NCBI GenBank assembly: GCA_024291935.2
Contig: CM044317.1
Coordinates: forward strand, 18,684,230 to 18,748,229
Source of the DNA: Okapia johnstoni
Taxonomy: Eukaryota > Chordata > Mammalia > Artiodactyla > Giraffidae
Length of the DNA stretch: 64,000 nt
Direction of reading: 5' to 3'
How positions within the stretch are numbered: the first letter of the stretch is position 1; each line of letters starts with the position of its first letter. Made by a program: the position numbers and the translations under genes. This document shows, piece after piece, positions 22,200 to 33,552 of this stretch. Under the pieces are notes generated by a model, which was not told where the DNA came from, ran no database searches, and saw nothing but the letters and a program-made list of their open reading frames with translations.

Positions 22200-24030
22200 A
22201 AATAAAATGCAGAATTTAAGTAATAAACCTGAGACATATGTCCACTTCAGTTGGAGTAACAGATTTCAACTTAGCAATATTAGTAATTGCATTAAATGTA
22301 AGTAGTCTAGATACCAAAATTAAAAGGGACAGATTATAAGATTAGATAAAAATCAAGATCCAACTGTATCTATAAGAAATACTTTGTACATATATAAACA
22401 AATAATAAAGGGATGGAAGAACATATATCATGTTCACATTAATAAAAACAAATGCTTTAAAAAGGTTTCAGAACAGAGAATATTGTCAGGGATAGAAAAT
22501 TTTAATTTCATAATGATAGAAAAAGAAAATTCATTGACATGATGTAATAAATCTAAACTTTTGTTAATACATGAATCAAAATCAGATAGACCTATAAGAA
22601 TCAAAAGATAAATTCATAACTATAGTGGAAATTAGAACTATCATTCATAATATCTGATAGAACAAGCTGATCAAAAGTCAGTAGGGCTGTAGAAGATAGA
22701 GAACATAGAATACTATCCACCAAAATTGGCTTAACTGACATTTATAGAACACTTCATCCCAATAGACACATATTCTTTTCAAGAAAACATCATTTGTCAA
22801 ATCAGACCATAATCTGAGACATCAAACAAGTCTCAATAAATTTAAAAGAATTCAAGTCATACAAAGCATGTTCTCTGGCCAATGGAAATTACATTAGAAA
22901 TCTCTAATCAAAAAACCTGAAAATTTTGAAGCTATTTGGAATGTAGATAAAATGTTTGTGATTAAACAATGTGTTAGAGAAGAAATCAAAAAGGTAGTTA
23001 TGAAATATCTGGATTGAATAAAAATGAAAATATAACACATTAAAATGTACAGGATGCCACTAAAGCAACAGGGGAAATTTATAGTACAAAATATCTACGT
23101 TAGAGAAGAGTCAGATCTTGGAACAATGTACTGTTTCTACCTTAAGAAATGGGGAAGAAGTAGGCAAGTTAAATCTAAAATAAATTAACAAAAAAACATG
23201 AGAGCAGGTTAATAGAATTAGAAAACAACAAAATGATCAAGAAAAATCAGCAAATCAAAAAGCTAGTTCTTTGATTAACTAAACTCTAGTCAGATTGATC
23301 AGGAATATAAGAGAGAAGATACAAACTACCAATCAGAAATGGAAAAAGGGACATTACTACCAACACCACAGACATTTAAAAGATAATAAGGAAATATTAC
23401 AAACAATGTTATGTCCATATACTTGATAACTTAGATGAAATGGATCAGTTTCCTGAAGAATACAAACTAAGAATACTCTGTAAAAAGAGATAGATTGGAT
23501 TGGAGATGTTGAATATCCCTGTATATATTTATTAACAAAGTGAATTTAGCATTAAACATATTCCCACAAAGAAAACTCCAAACCCAAATGTCTTCACTGA
23601 TGAAGTCTATGAAATATTTAAGAAAGAAATAATACTAATTCTGCACTAGTTGTTGGCAATAACATGAAGGAATATCAGAATAATTATGATGAGTGAAAGA
23701 AACCATTACAAAAGGCACACAAAAGGAGCTTTATAATTCCATTTATATAAAACTCCAGAAAGTGCAAACTAATTGACACTGACAGAAAATAGGACAGTGA
23801 TTGCCTGGGGACTGAGGATAGGGAAGGATAGAAGGAAGGAATCACCAAGAGATCAATAAAAGCTTTTCAAATCATAGATCTGTTCATTATCTTGATTGTG
23901 TTGATGCTTTCATATGTGTGGATGCACGTCCACATTTAGCAGAATGCATTCTTTAAATATGTATGTCAAATACAACGCAATTTATTGTGTGTCAAATTTA
24001 TATCAATAAACCTGCTTTTTAAACAGAAAT
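22200..24030 (+). mobile_element. Old L1 ORF2 to 3' end, degraded
   Basis: AGGGACAGATTATAAGATTAG and AGATCCAACTGTATCTATAA follow the L1 ORF2 text; later GATTGCCTGGGGACTGAGGA and a final ATCAATAAACCTGC give the 3' UTR. Many stops; part of the reverse transcriptase region is missing. Confidence 0.7.
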
Positions 24031-25074
24031 AAAAAGAAAAGCCTGGAGATTTTAAAAGGCAAATTTAGGAAAATCCAAAATCACTTTGTGATAGCAATAT
24101 TATCTGTTATTAGAGTCATAATACATAGTTAAATTAAATCTTGATTCTGTGATATATTTGACTGCCAAGTCATATTCAACAAAATGTATTTTGTCTACAT
24201 ATTCTGTCTTTCATGTATACTGTTCCTGGCAAATTAAACCTTGTATAATTTGGAGTTGGGGGAAAAGTCAGAATTGTTCTTATATGTAATAGAAATAGTT
24301 CATACTTGCATTAATATATATTTGATAACCTGGTTATTAATAAAATACCAATAAAACAAATTTTTAAAACTTAGAAGCACTTGTTAATCACCTACCTAGC
24401 AAAGATGACAAAATGATTAAAAATTCTTAGGTCACTTACAAGATTATTTGATATAATGAAACATATATTAATACATGAGTTGAAAACCAAAGAAAACTTT
24501 AGCTGACACAAAATCATTAGAGACTTCTAAGACAAAAAAGTTTGAAAAGAAGCAGTATCTTATTTACACATAAGCACATATATACTATTTATATGTTTTA
24601 ATTAGATTACTTCCACTGTAAGGATGTTAAAAGTTCAGTAACATGTGGGTCTGGAATTTTGCTATTAGTTTCTTTGAGCATGCTGTTCAAGGTAAAGACA
24701 TGATTTGATTCATAGTGGGAGGTAGTTTATTTATGCAATGTGCAATCAGCATGCCTTATTAAGTAGGATCAGGTAATACCCTGAAGAAATCAGAATATGA
24801 ATAGAATACACAATTGACTTAATTTGTATTAGGGGCATTCTGAGCCATATTCTTCAGAAACATTAAATATGTGAATAAATAAATTGCAACCTCTAAAAAA
24901 TTTTTAAATTAAAGATAGTTAAAGCCAGATTGTCATGTCAACTTTTATTCACTCAGTTTGATGAAAATTATTAAATTGGGCATTTAGGTTTAAAAGTTCA
25001 ACATTTATCTATTTTTTAATACACTGTACTTGTGTGTATATGAAAATAAATAGGTGAGGGATATTGAGGTACAA

Positions 25075-25640
25075 ACTTTCAATTACAAAATAAATGAGTC
25101 AAAGGTAAGAAATGTACAGTGTAAGGAATATAGTCAATAATTATGAAACAATAATATCTTTGTATGGTGACAGACAGCAGCTAGACTTATCATGGTGATC
25201 ATTTTGAAATATATTAAAATAGCAAATTACCACTTTGTATACGAGGACCTAATAGGGTATTGCAGGTCAATTATACTTTAAAATCAAAGAAATAAACAAA
25301 ACTCATAGAAAAAGAGGTTGGATTTGTAGCTACCATAAATGGGAGTGGGGAGGTAGAATTGGATGAAGGTAGCCAAAAGTTATAAACTTCTAGTCATAAA
25401 TGAGTACTAAGGATATAAAGTACAACATGATAAATATGCTTAATGCTACTGTATACCATATATATGAAAGTTGTTAAAAGAATAAATCTAAGAGTTCTTA
25501 TCACAAGAAAAAAATTTTTTTTATAATTCTTTAATGTATCTACATGAGATGACAGATGTTCACTAAACTTATTGTGGTAATTATTTCATGATGTATGTAA
25601 GTAAAATCATCACAAAATGAATGCTGAGCCAAGGTAGAGA
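25075..25640 (+). mobile_element. L1MA/MB-type 3' UTR, two partial copies
   Basis: 25075-25275 and 25310-25640 each show the ordered motifs GACTTATCATGGTGATCATT and AAATCTAAGAGTTCTTATCAC. Either a tandem duplication or two insertions. Confidence 0.55.
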
Positions 25641-25985
25641 AGCAATTTGAAGGGAAAATCAGAATAATACAGAAACCAACTGGACATGATGGGCAAAGGA
25701 GGGTGAAAGGCAAAGATGACTGCTCTTGAAACTCAAGGTCACACAGAGAATGGTAGTAAGATTCTCTAAAATGAACAGGGGAAATCTACACATTTGGGAG
25801 AGATAAAGATGACCTCCATCTTGGACATATTTAACATGGAGTAAGAGAGTACATCCAAGCGGATTTGTCCCCTTGAACTTGAGCTCAATTACATGATAAG
25901 AAACATAGGTGTTAATTCAGTCATCTTTAGATGATCAAAAGAGATAAAGGAGAAGACAGTGAAATAAGACCATAGGAGAATGACT
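25640..25985 (+). repeat. Possible ancient interspersed repeat
   Basis: GATGACCTCCATCTTGGACA and AGAGATAAAGGAGAAGACAG resemble the late part of the family seen at 48180-49150. Weak. Confidence 0.3.
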
Positions 25986-25991
25986 TAATTG

Positions 25992-26005
25992 TGGGGGGGG
26001 GGGGT
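25992..26005. repeat. Poly(G) run
   Basis: Uninterrupted run of about 13 G followed by TGG. Confidence 0.9.
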
Positions 26006-26913
26006 GGAAGAAAGAAAACAGCAGGTCAGAGAGAAAGGAGAACTCTGGGAAGGGATAAGCGAGGGTAGATTTAGTTGGAGGGACACATGTTCCTGTGAGC
26101 CCTCTTGAGAGATGGGGAGAAACAAAGGGAGAGAGAGAATCGGAGGGGCTGCTTCTGCTGTTCTGATCCCAGTGTACACAGGCCCTCAGGATCCCGAGCT
26201 TCTGCTACTTTCCAGGATCTAACACGGTTGAGCAGCAAAGCTGATATTTTAATGAGAAAAGACAAAACACGGTATGAAAATACATGAAATAATGTCCTTA
26301 ATGACTTTAGCCAAAATCCATGAGAGAAAAGACAGGTCCGTAGTACCCGTGGCCTAGTACACGCACAGGCTCCAATTAGCCTTATTTTTTTTCCTTCTCT
26401 TTTAAACAACTCCAACTATTTTCTTTCTGAACTCATTCTTTATCTGTGGTGCAAAGCAATCCCAAATCCCTCCTAGACTTTGACCCAGGGTGGAGCGAAC
26501 ATGTGCTGTGTCCCAAATTTATAGTTAATTCATTACAACTGTGAGCAGTTTGTACAGTACAGCCTTCACCTTCGTCTGTGACCTCACCTGGTTAAACTCT
26601 CACTGTGTTTCTGGCTCAGACCTGGGGCAAAAGCAGGCAGAACAGAACATAGTCCTTCCTGCTTCCTCTCCTTCTGCTGTGTATCCACAAGGTTTGGTGA
26701 ACTGTAGTAACCTTTTACATTAATTTATAACTAAATTGGACACAGGTTTCTCCCGAACTCAAGATTGAGTGGTAAAGAAATGGGAACAGAAAGGACACAT
26801 TAACTGAAGTAAAATACGTAATTTTGATATTCATCAGGTTAAAAGGATGGAATAAAAACAATCACAAAATATTTGGACTATGGTATTCATTTGGCAGCAG
26901 AAATAAAGTATGG

Positions 26914-26955
26914 TTATATATATACATATATATATATATATATGTATATATATAT
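26914..26955. repeat. (TA)n imperfect microsatellite
   Basis: TA repeats with C and G interruptions (TATACATATA, TATGTATATA). Confidence 0.9.
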
Positions 26956-27970
26956 TCACTTCCTATATAAAGTTTACTTTTAATATGTACCATATGCTAA
27001 TTAAGCCTTACAAATCAGCATGGCTATAGCCCTAGACCCTGGAATTAACTAGCCTGAACGCACCTTAGGAAAGAATATACTTCAAAGCACCTAGTTGAAT
27101 TCTTCTGATAACATATACCTGTCTTATTTGTGAAGGGTCAAAGAGAGAAAGATTAGTAATATTTCTATCCAATATTTCATATTATATACATTATATGAAA
27201 TTATACAAATTATATCAAAGGTATATTTCTGATGTCTTGGATACGGATTTTAGTCATTTTTGTCTCACATTAATAGTTTATAGATTATTTAATTCCTTAA
27301 TTTCAATAATCTTTTACCTATAAATGTCAAAATAATAGTAAAGCCAACTAAAATATTTTTCAATAACCATTTTTGATTGAGGTAATATTACTTTGCTCAT
27401 TTAGAAGCACTAGCAACAGTGTTGTGAGTTTCAAAGTACAAATTTGATTTTGTTTTTAGGTAACCCTGAGGTACAAATTCCATGAGTTTGTACATTTAAA
27501 TCTTTTTAATCTAACGTCTTCTACTCTTCTAATAATGGAGTAGAGTAAACTGAGAAGGAACTATTTCTCCTCCAAAACTAAACAAAATAAAAACTGGTTG
27601 ATCAAAAAAATGTTTCATTGCCAGAAATGATTGCTAACCCATGTCAAGTTTCAACAAATTATTGAACAAATGCTCAGACTAATATTATTTCAAAGAGAGA
27701 ACTAGTGGCAGACACCACTAAAACTAACAGGGTATTCCTATCCTCAATGAGCAGGGCTTTTTAGCTGAGATATTTACATTTTAAAAATATACAACAGACA
27801 TGTATATGGTGCCTTAATCTGTGCCAAGTGAGTGTTGCCCTGTGTCCCTGGGATAACTGACAGGGCTTCTTCCCTCTGGGTCTCGGAGTCTCTCTCTGAT
27901 TCTGAGTCAGAGGGTTCATGGCCAAGCTGCCACAGCAGGTTTCTATTTTAACTAAAAGCTCACTCACCAG

Positions 27971-28189
27971 TGCTGTGCTGTGCTTAGTCGCTCAGTCATG
28001 TCCGACTCTTTGCAACCCCATGGACTGCAGCCCGCCAGACTCCTCTGTCCATAGGAATTCTCCAGGCAAGAATACTGGAGTAGGTTGCCATGCCCTCCTC
28101 CAGGGGATCATCCCAATCCAGGAATCAAACCCAATTCTCCCACATTGCAGCAGATTTTTTACCATCTGAGCCACCAGGGAAGCCCCCTG
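27971..28189 (-). mobile_element. Bov-tA SINE, antisense
   Basis: Complete: GTGCTTAGTCGCTCAGTCAT to GAGCCACCAGGGAAGCC. Short flanking repeat TCACCAG (27964-27970 and 28190-28196). Confidence 0.92.
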
Positions 28190-28351
28190 TCACCAGAGGT
28201 CATCTTTTAAATTGAGAGTCCTTAAGACATTAGCTGGTGAGATCCTCAGAGGTGACCTTGGAACAATAAAACTCACTGTGAATCTTGAGCTGTTTTCTGC
28301 TCTGCCTTTTTCTGTAGAGCTATAAGGACTAGACCCAGAGCTATACAAGCC

Positions 28352-28405
28352 ATCTCTCTCTCTCTCTCTAGTTCTCTCTCTAGTTCTCACACTTTTTTTT
28401 TTTTT
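28352..28405. repeat. (TC)n and poly(T) low complexity
   Basis: TC runs separated by TAGT, followed by about 13 T. Confidence 0.85.
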
Positions 28406-28737
28406 CATTTTGACTTCTGGTGGTAGAAGAATAGGTTATCTATTATCTATCAACCACTATTGCATGGTTTCATTGAAATAGCCTTTCTTAGACCTGGTAT
28501 AACCAATAATTCACTTAATTTAATCCTCAGTAAGGTATGTATTCCTCTATTTTACATTGCTTTCACGGTATTAATCATAATTCCACTCTTGTAATAGTCT
28601 TGTTTTGAATGTTTTGTATAAACAAATATGTTGAGCTTTTTTTGAGAATTCTATGAAATTAAAATGCACACTTCTGTAAGTATAGAAAAACTTGAGCTTC
28701 TGAAACATATTTCACCCTGTTTTGAAAAGAGGTCTAA

Positions 28738-28882
28738 CTATATTCAATACCCCATGATAAACCATAATGAAAAAGAATCTGAAAAAGACTGTATATATAT
28801 GTATAACTGAATCATTTTGCTGTACAGCAAAAATTAATGCAATATTGTAAATCAACCATGCTACAATAAAATACATTTTTTA
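28738..28882 (+). mobile_element. Short L1 3' end with clean duplication
   Basis: 145-bp 5'-truncated L1 (TATTCAATACCCCATGATAA to ACAATAAAATACA and A/T tail). AAAAGAGGTCTAA flanks it at 28725-28737 and 28883-28895. Confidence 0.9.
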
Positions 28883-29279
28883 AAAAGAGGTCTAATGATA
28901 TTTCATCATCTGTAAGAATCTGGAAGGTTGCATAATTCTTGTTAGTTCAACAAATTATGTTTGTTTGATCTTGGTTTTAATGTTCTATTGGAAGTGGAAC
29001 AAAATTTTGGAAGTATAAGTACCAAATTGTACCCCTATCTCAAACTTCTCATTAAAGTTATAAATATGTTAGCATTTCAAGTGCAAGCATTAACACTTCT
29101 AATAACTTTTAATACTTGAATTGCATGGCTTCTTTTTCTCCTTTTCAGTTGTCTGTCATCTATACCCAGACTTATATTCAGTACCTCTAAGAAGATCAAA
29201 TGTTGGGCTTCTGTCACTACAAATCCTTCCAGTGGCATCTAAGCAGTGAAAGTAATTTTGCAGTGCATACTAGTTTTCA

Positions 29280-29501
29280 TACTAAGCTTCCCAGGTGGTT
29301 CTATTAGTAAAGAACCTCCCTGCCAATGCAGGATACATAAAAAATGCTAATTTGATCCCTGGGTCAAGAAGATACCCTGGAGGTGGAAATGGCAACCCAC
29401 TCTAGTATTCTTGCTGTAAAATCCCATGGACAGAGGAGCCTGGCGGGCTACTGTCCATGGGTCCCAAAGAGTCAGACACAACTCTAGTGACTTAGCACAT
29501 C
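29280..29501 (+). mobile_element. Bov-tA SINE
   Basis: AAGCTTCCCAGGTGG head with a small insertion near 29340; ACTAGTTTTCA flanks it at 29269-29279 and 29502-29512. Confidence 0.92.
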
Positions 29502-29571
29502 ACTAGTTTTCAAACTGATTAATTTAAGTTGGTTTGCAATATCAAATTGTTATTAGGTACTAATAATGAAA

Positions 29572-29697
29572 GACATGGCAAACCACTACGGTATTCTTGT
29601 CTGGGAAATCCCATGGATAGAGGAGCCTGGTGGGCTATAGTCCATGCAATCGCAAAGAGCTGGATATGGCTGAAGTAATTTATCATGCAAGCACACA
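29572..29697 (+). mobile_element. Bov-tA SINE, 5'-truncated
   Basis: Only the body from ACATGGCAAACCACTACGG to GCTGGATATGGCTGAAG. Follows another SINE by 60 bp. Confidence 0.85.
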
Positions 29698-30540
29698 GAG
29701 TTTTAAAAAATCTGAAAGAATCATGGAAGTTTGGAGTTAGAGAAGAACAAAAGAGCAGGGAGGACAGGGAATGTTGAAACGGGAGCAGTTTCAAGTAGAT
29801 GGCCCTCCATGTAAAGGAGAAAAGCTTGAACACTGGAAGAGGAGAATGACATGTCCAATGTCAGAAAAGATGGTCCAAAGGTGAGCCCTATATCAGAGAT
29901 TTTATTCTTGCTGATACAAAGAAATGGGAAGTACATGAATAGAAATAAATTAATCTAATGTAAAAACTGACAGCTTAGTTACCTGGCATACTTATTCTTG
30001 GTGATTCAAAGTCATATTTATTTATGCGTTTGGTGACAACTGGACATACAGTGTTCTGCTTTTTCAGTTGAAACATTTCGGTTTTTGAATTTTGCCAATA
30101 GTGGACCAGATCAGAAAGGGAGGGAGAATTGGGGTTCAGTCAAATTTAGAAGGAATGAAACCAAGCTAGGTAACTAAACTATGAACTCATTTAATAAACA
30201 AATGGCAAATGGTTATTACGTGCTAGCCACTCAGCTAGGCAAAGCCAGACATGGTCCTGTCCCCAGTTTGACACATAAGTTTAGAGAATACAAGAAATTT
30301 GTTACAGATGGCAGCTATAGGACAATAAGGTTTAATGGGACAGTCATTTTCAAAGCTCTGAATACATCTTCTCTCACTTCTGTACTCGGGACCATGTCAG
30401 AGTTAGTTGCATTTATTGGATGTGTAACCACAAGGTGTGGTGAAGTAATAGCATATAAAAACTTACACTGTCACCAGTATATTTCGAATGACAATTACAT
30501 TGGAGCCTTGCTAGACTTTGATCCCTGGGTTCCATACTAC

Positions 30541-30745
30541 TGTGCGCTTAGTAGTTCTGTTGTGTCTGACTCTTTGTGACCCCATGGACTACAGCCCGCC
30601 AGGGTCCTCTGTCCATGGGGATTCTCCAAGCAAGAATACTGGAGTGTGTTGCCTCTTCCAGGGGATCTTCCCAACCCAGGTATCAAACCCAGGTCTCTAG
30701 CACTGAAGGCAGATTCTTTACCAATGGAGCCACCAGGAAAGCCCA
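30541..30745 (-). mobile_element. Bov-tA SINE, antisense
   Basis: GTGCGCTTAGTAGTTC to GGAGCCACCAGGAAAGCCC. No clear direct repeat. Confidence 0.9.
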
Positions 30746-30951
30746 TGCTAGGTGACACCTCAATCTATGACTTGTCCTGATGTCTACCATTAGTTCTTCA
30801 GTAAAACTTAGAGGATAAACATGATTTACAATGAACTTCACATCCTATTATATAACGTTACAGCAAAATCTAATGATTTAATGTTTAATACATGATAACT
30901 AGTTTCTAGCAAAGCCTAGATATTGTATAACTATTTGTCCTTACCTTTATT

Positions 30952-30954
<3 letters not shown>

Positions 30955-31000
<46 letters not shown>
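30955..31000. repeat. (AT)23 microsatellite
   Basis: About 23 uninterrupted AT units; likely polymorphic and a possible assembly problem. Confidence 0.97.
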
Positions 31001-31004
<4 letters not shown>

Positions 31005-31192
31005 GTACTTTTATTGCTATAATTCAATTCAGATATTTTCAGGAAAAAATAAGCATAATCTCAAAAAGAAATGGGATGTCCCAGTAAGGAAAGAGTAAAG
31101 AGCTTATCTGCAGGGATCTTATCTCTATCATGTGATAGAATCACCACAAAACTAGGCCAGGTAATGTGTTTTATGGTATCTGGTTTGATCAG

Positions 31193-31210
31193 TTTTTTTT
31201 TTTTTTTTTT
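31193..31210. repeat. Poly(T) run
   Basis: 18 T in a row, perhaps the remains of an antisense retrotransposon tail, though no element body was recognised beside it. Confidence 0.9.
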
Positions 31211-31389
31211 CTAAATGGCAGTTAACAATCTTATCTCTTTCAGCATATAAACTCTCTAAAATCAAAGCTCCTTAAGAGTTATGAGCCTTTAATGTGCATT
31301 AATTATAATCTTCACTAAGTTTGTTTTCTTTTTTTGGTGTATTCAAAAACTCTTTTGCAATCCTGTTATTGTTTCTTATTTAATCACTG

Positions 31390-31870
31390 CCATTCACTCG
31401 TTCATTAAATAAATATTTTTGAGTGCCTACTATATATGACCCAAACATCCCTATAGGTACTTAGGATTCAGTAGTGTATAAAACAGAAGAAAAATTATTG
31501 CCTTCAGGGAACTTCTATTTTTATTAGGATGACGTATGAATAACCATAATTTTAAAGCAAAATATATAGCATGCTAATGAGAAAAACAATTAATGACAAA
31601 GTAACATATATAGTATACTAATGAGAAAAACAATTAATGACAAAGCGCAAAGGAAAAACAGGGAGTCCTTGGTTTTGTTCAGAAAGTGGGGATTGCAACT
31701 TTAAACCGGCTGGCCAAAGGAGCTAACATGAATAAACAGCATTGAGCTAGGTATCTAAAAGATGTGAGGGAGAAAGCCATATGGAAATGGCTTTCTAGCA
31801 GAGGAAATAGCCAGAGCAAAGGTCCTGGGGTAGGTATTCCAGATGTGAAAAGGACAGTATGTGAACAAGG
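31390..31870 (+). repeat. Ancient mammalian interspersed repeat
   Basis: ATTCACTCGTTCATTAAATA, GTGCCTACTATATATGACCC, ATTCAGTAGTGTATAAAACAG, then AGAGCAAAGGTCCTGGGGTA. This order recurs in mammalian genomes; family name uncertain. Contains the 44-bp tandem duplication. Confidence 0.55.
31562..31646. repeat. 44-bp tandem duplication
   Basis: CTAATGAGAAAAACAATTAA with flanks occurs at 31574 and 31618, period 44 bp, with only a few differences (GCATG versus GTATA). Confidence 0.93.
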
Positions 31871-32212
31871 GGGAAGTAAAGTCAGAAATGAACAGGGGAA
31901 AAGGGAAAAGACCCTGATTCTATATATGACACCGTAGGACTGTCCTACACTGGTATGTATCAGGAGAGCAATTAAAAATGACTTATGTATGTAAAATAAT
32001 AACTGAAATTTAAGTTACTAATAAAATGAATGGATTATCTGCCAGGAAGCTGGAAGCCTGCTTATGAGAGAGAACCAAACTAGGAACTAGAGAATCTCAG
32101 ACACGGGAATGAATGTGGGAGAGGAGTTCAGGAAGTGAAAAAGTTTAGAGAAGGCATCAGTGAATAGAAGTTCAACACGGGATTCTTCAGGTGAAGACAG
32201 AGATGAAGAACT

Positions 32213-32477
32213 GCTGCTGCAGCTAAGTTGCTTCAGTCGTGTCCAGCTCTGTGACCCCATAGACAGCAGCTCACCAGGCTCCTCTGTCCATGAGACTCTC
32301 CAGGCAAGAACACTGGAGTGGGCTGCCATTTCCTTCTCCAATGCATGCATGCATGCTAAGTCGCTTCAGTCGTGCCCAACTCTGTGCGACCCCATAGACG
32401 GGAGCTCACCAGGCTCCTCTGTCCACGGGATTCTCCATGCAAGAATACTGGAGTGGGTTGCCATTTCCTTCTCCGCA
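32213..32477 (-). mobile_element. BOV-A2 dimeric SINE, antisense
   Basis: Two Bov-A monomers (about 32213-32340 and 32352-32477) joined by an (ATGC)n linker. ATGAAGAACT flanks the whole at 32203-32212 and 32478-32487. The monomers share AAGTYGCTTCAGTCGTG. Confidence 0.95.
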
Positions 32478-32662
32478 ATGAAGAACTAGGCATCCAAAAT
32501 CTAAGAGTCCAAGTAAAAATAATCTACAGTCCACCCCTCAAAGGCACAGTGGGAAAAAAATGAATGATCCCCCTGAAGTAGGTTTAGCAGCTGGCGCTCT
32601 CTTATAAATTTTGTAAGTCCAAATAATAGCCCCAAACCTGTGCTGTTAATAACTAGGTATTT

Positions 32663-32712
32663 GGTCGGGGAGGTGGGGGAGGGAGGAGACCAAAGCGGGG
32701 GTGGGGGGGGAC
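32663..32712 (+). repeat. G-rich tract with quadruplex potential
   Basis: Several runs of three or more G (GGGG, GGGGG, GGG, GGGGG, GGGGGGGG) on the plus strand, in ADGB intron 1 about 650-700 bp inside exon 1. Confidence 0.7.
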
Positions 32713-33340
32713 ATAATAAGGAGGTACATACACAGCAAAAACCACCCCAGATCTCTAGATTCCATGAACTAGAGTCTGAATACTTTATTGGAGTAAACGT
32801 TAGTAACATGAATTATATATTTATATAGTTTTAACTTGTAAAAATCATTTCATGTCTGATAGAATCTGACTATAGCTCTTCAGTTGTTGGATGGGGCAAA
32901 TACAAACTAAGGAATCATCAGCAAAGTGAAAGGCCTCTCTGCTGAGACTGGGCCCATGCAGATGTGGTCCTAACCTTGAGCCTCGCCTCTCTGGTAAGGA
33001 AGCCGCAGCCCTTCCAAGTGCCTGGGTGGACCCTGAAGGAGAGGAGCGGCAGGAAAGGGTGGGAGGTTCGGGGACTGGAGCCAGAAGTGCAGCCACCCCG
33101 CCAAGCAGCTGAAACAGGGAAACCAGGGGCTCTGGGAGGAAAAGGATCCAGGCAGGCATGGACGAAGAATGAAGGAAAGAGTCACCCAGGTCCAGGTTCT
33201 TACATTTACAGACAGTAAAGAAGCTAGAGGAGGCCATCTAAACTCCTGCCTTGGCATAGTTTGCTCCAGGGAAGCAGAGTCGGGACACGGGGAAAGGACA
33301 AAGGATCAGGCCCGCGGTGGGATGGGCAGAGGTCCCTTAC

Positions 33341-33414
33341 TCTTTAGATTTATCCGATCCGTGCGCCGAGTTGATACGATGCACCTCTTTCTTCCTGGCT
33401 TGTTTTGTGGTCAT
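33341..33414 (-). CDS. ADGB: ADGB (androglobin) exon 1, coding part with start codon
   Basis: Seen: on the minus strand an ATG at 33414-33412 opens 24 codons plus two bases (GA), followed by a GTAAGG donor. The peptide begins M-T-T-K-Q-A-R and continues with K-K-E-V-H-R-I-N-S-A-H-G, which I recognise as the androglobin N-terminus; the human protein, from memory, starts M-A-S-K-Q-T-K. The ATG has G at -3, and an in-frame TAG at 33469-33471 excludes a longer N-terminus on this transcript. The split codon GA|T (Asp25) is completed by exon 2. Known: androglobin is a large chimeric protein (about 1,670 residues in human) with a calpain-like region, a permuted globin domain and an IQ motif, needed for sperm formation and linked to ciliated cells. 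Inference: the 5' UTR extends to the right into the CpG-rich block; its TSS cannot be placed. Confidence 0.93.
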
Positions 33415-33481
33415 GGCAGAGGTAGCCCCAGGCAGGAGCTGAGCTCTGAGCAGCCTCTGCCGCCCTGGCTACGCGTCTGCC

Positions 33482-33494
33482 GTTGCTAGGAGAC
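33482..33494 (-). promoter_or_regulatory. RFX-type X-box upstream of ADGB start codon
   Basis: Seen: GTTGCTAGGAGAC on the plus strand, fitting the X-box form RYYNYY-N(1-3)-RRNRAC with a 1-bp spacer (GTTGCT, A, GGAGAC). It lies 68-80 bp upstream of the ADGB start codon within the CpG block. Known: RFX factors with FOXJ1 drive ciliary genes through such sites, and androglobin expression is tied to FOXJ1 and ciliogenesis. Inference: a direct RFX site. No clear FOXJ1 motif was seen beside it. Confidence 0.65.
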
Positions 33495-33545
33495 GGCCAG
33501 TGCGCGTCCTGCAGCCGCGGTGCAGGTGCTGGTCAGGTTTTAGCT

Positions 33546-33552
33546 GGGGCGG
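33546..33552. promoter_or_regulatory. GC-box (Sp1-like)
   Basis: GGGGCGG on the plus strand in the CpG block, about 130 bp upstream of the ADGB start codon. A short, common motif, so only suggestive. Confidence 0.35.

Larger units (their letters stand above)
12733..33340 (-). other. ADGB: ADGB intron 1
   Basis: 20.6 kb between exons 1 and 2, built largely from repeats: BovB pieces, many SINEs, L1M and L1 3' ends, an MLT1 LTR and microsatellites. Stretches with nothing recognised are roughly 14520-15960, 24030-25070, 26110-26910, 26960-27960, 28900-29268, 29940-30180, 30750-30950 and 31870-32200. Confidence 0.85.

Noticed and set aside
30181..30579. 132-codon open frame on the plus strand
   Set aside because: Its end lies in an antisense Bov-tA and its start resembles old repeat text; no known domain, no splice context and no codon pattern of a gene.
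32845..33237. 130-codon and overlapping frames in the CpG block
   Set aside because: GC-rich DNA has few stops. The peptides match nothing known to me and lie in ADGB intron 1.
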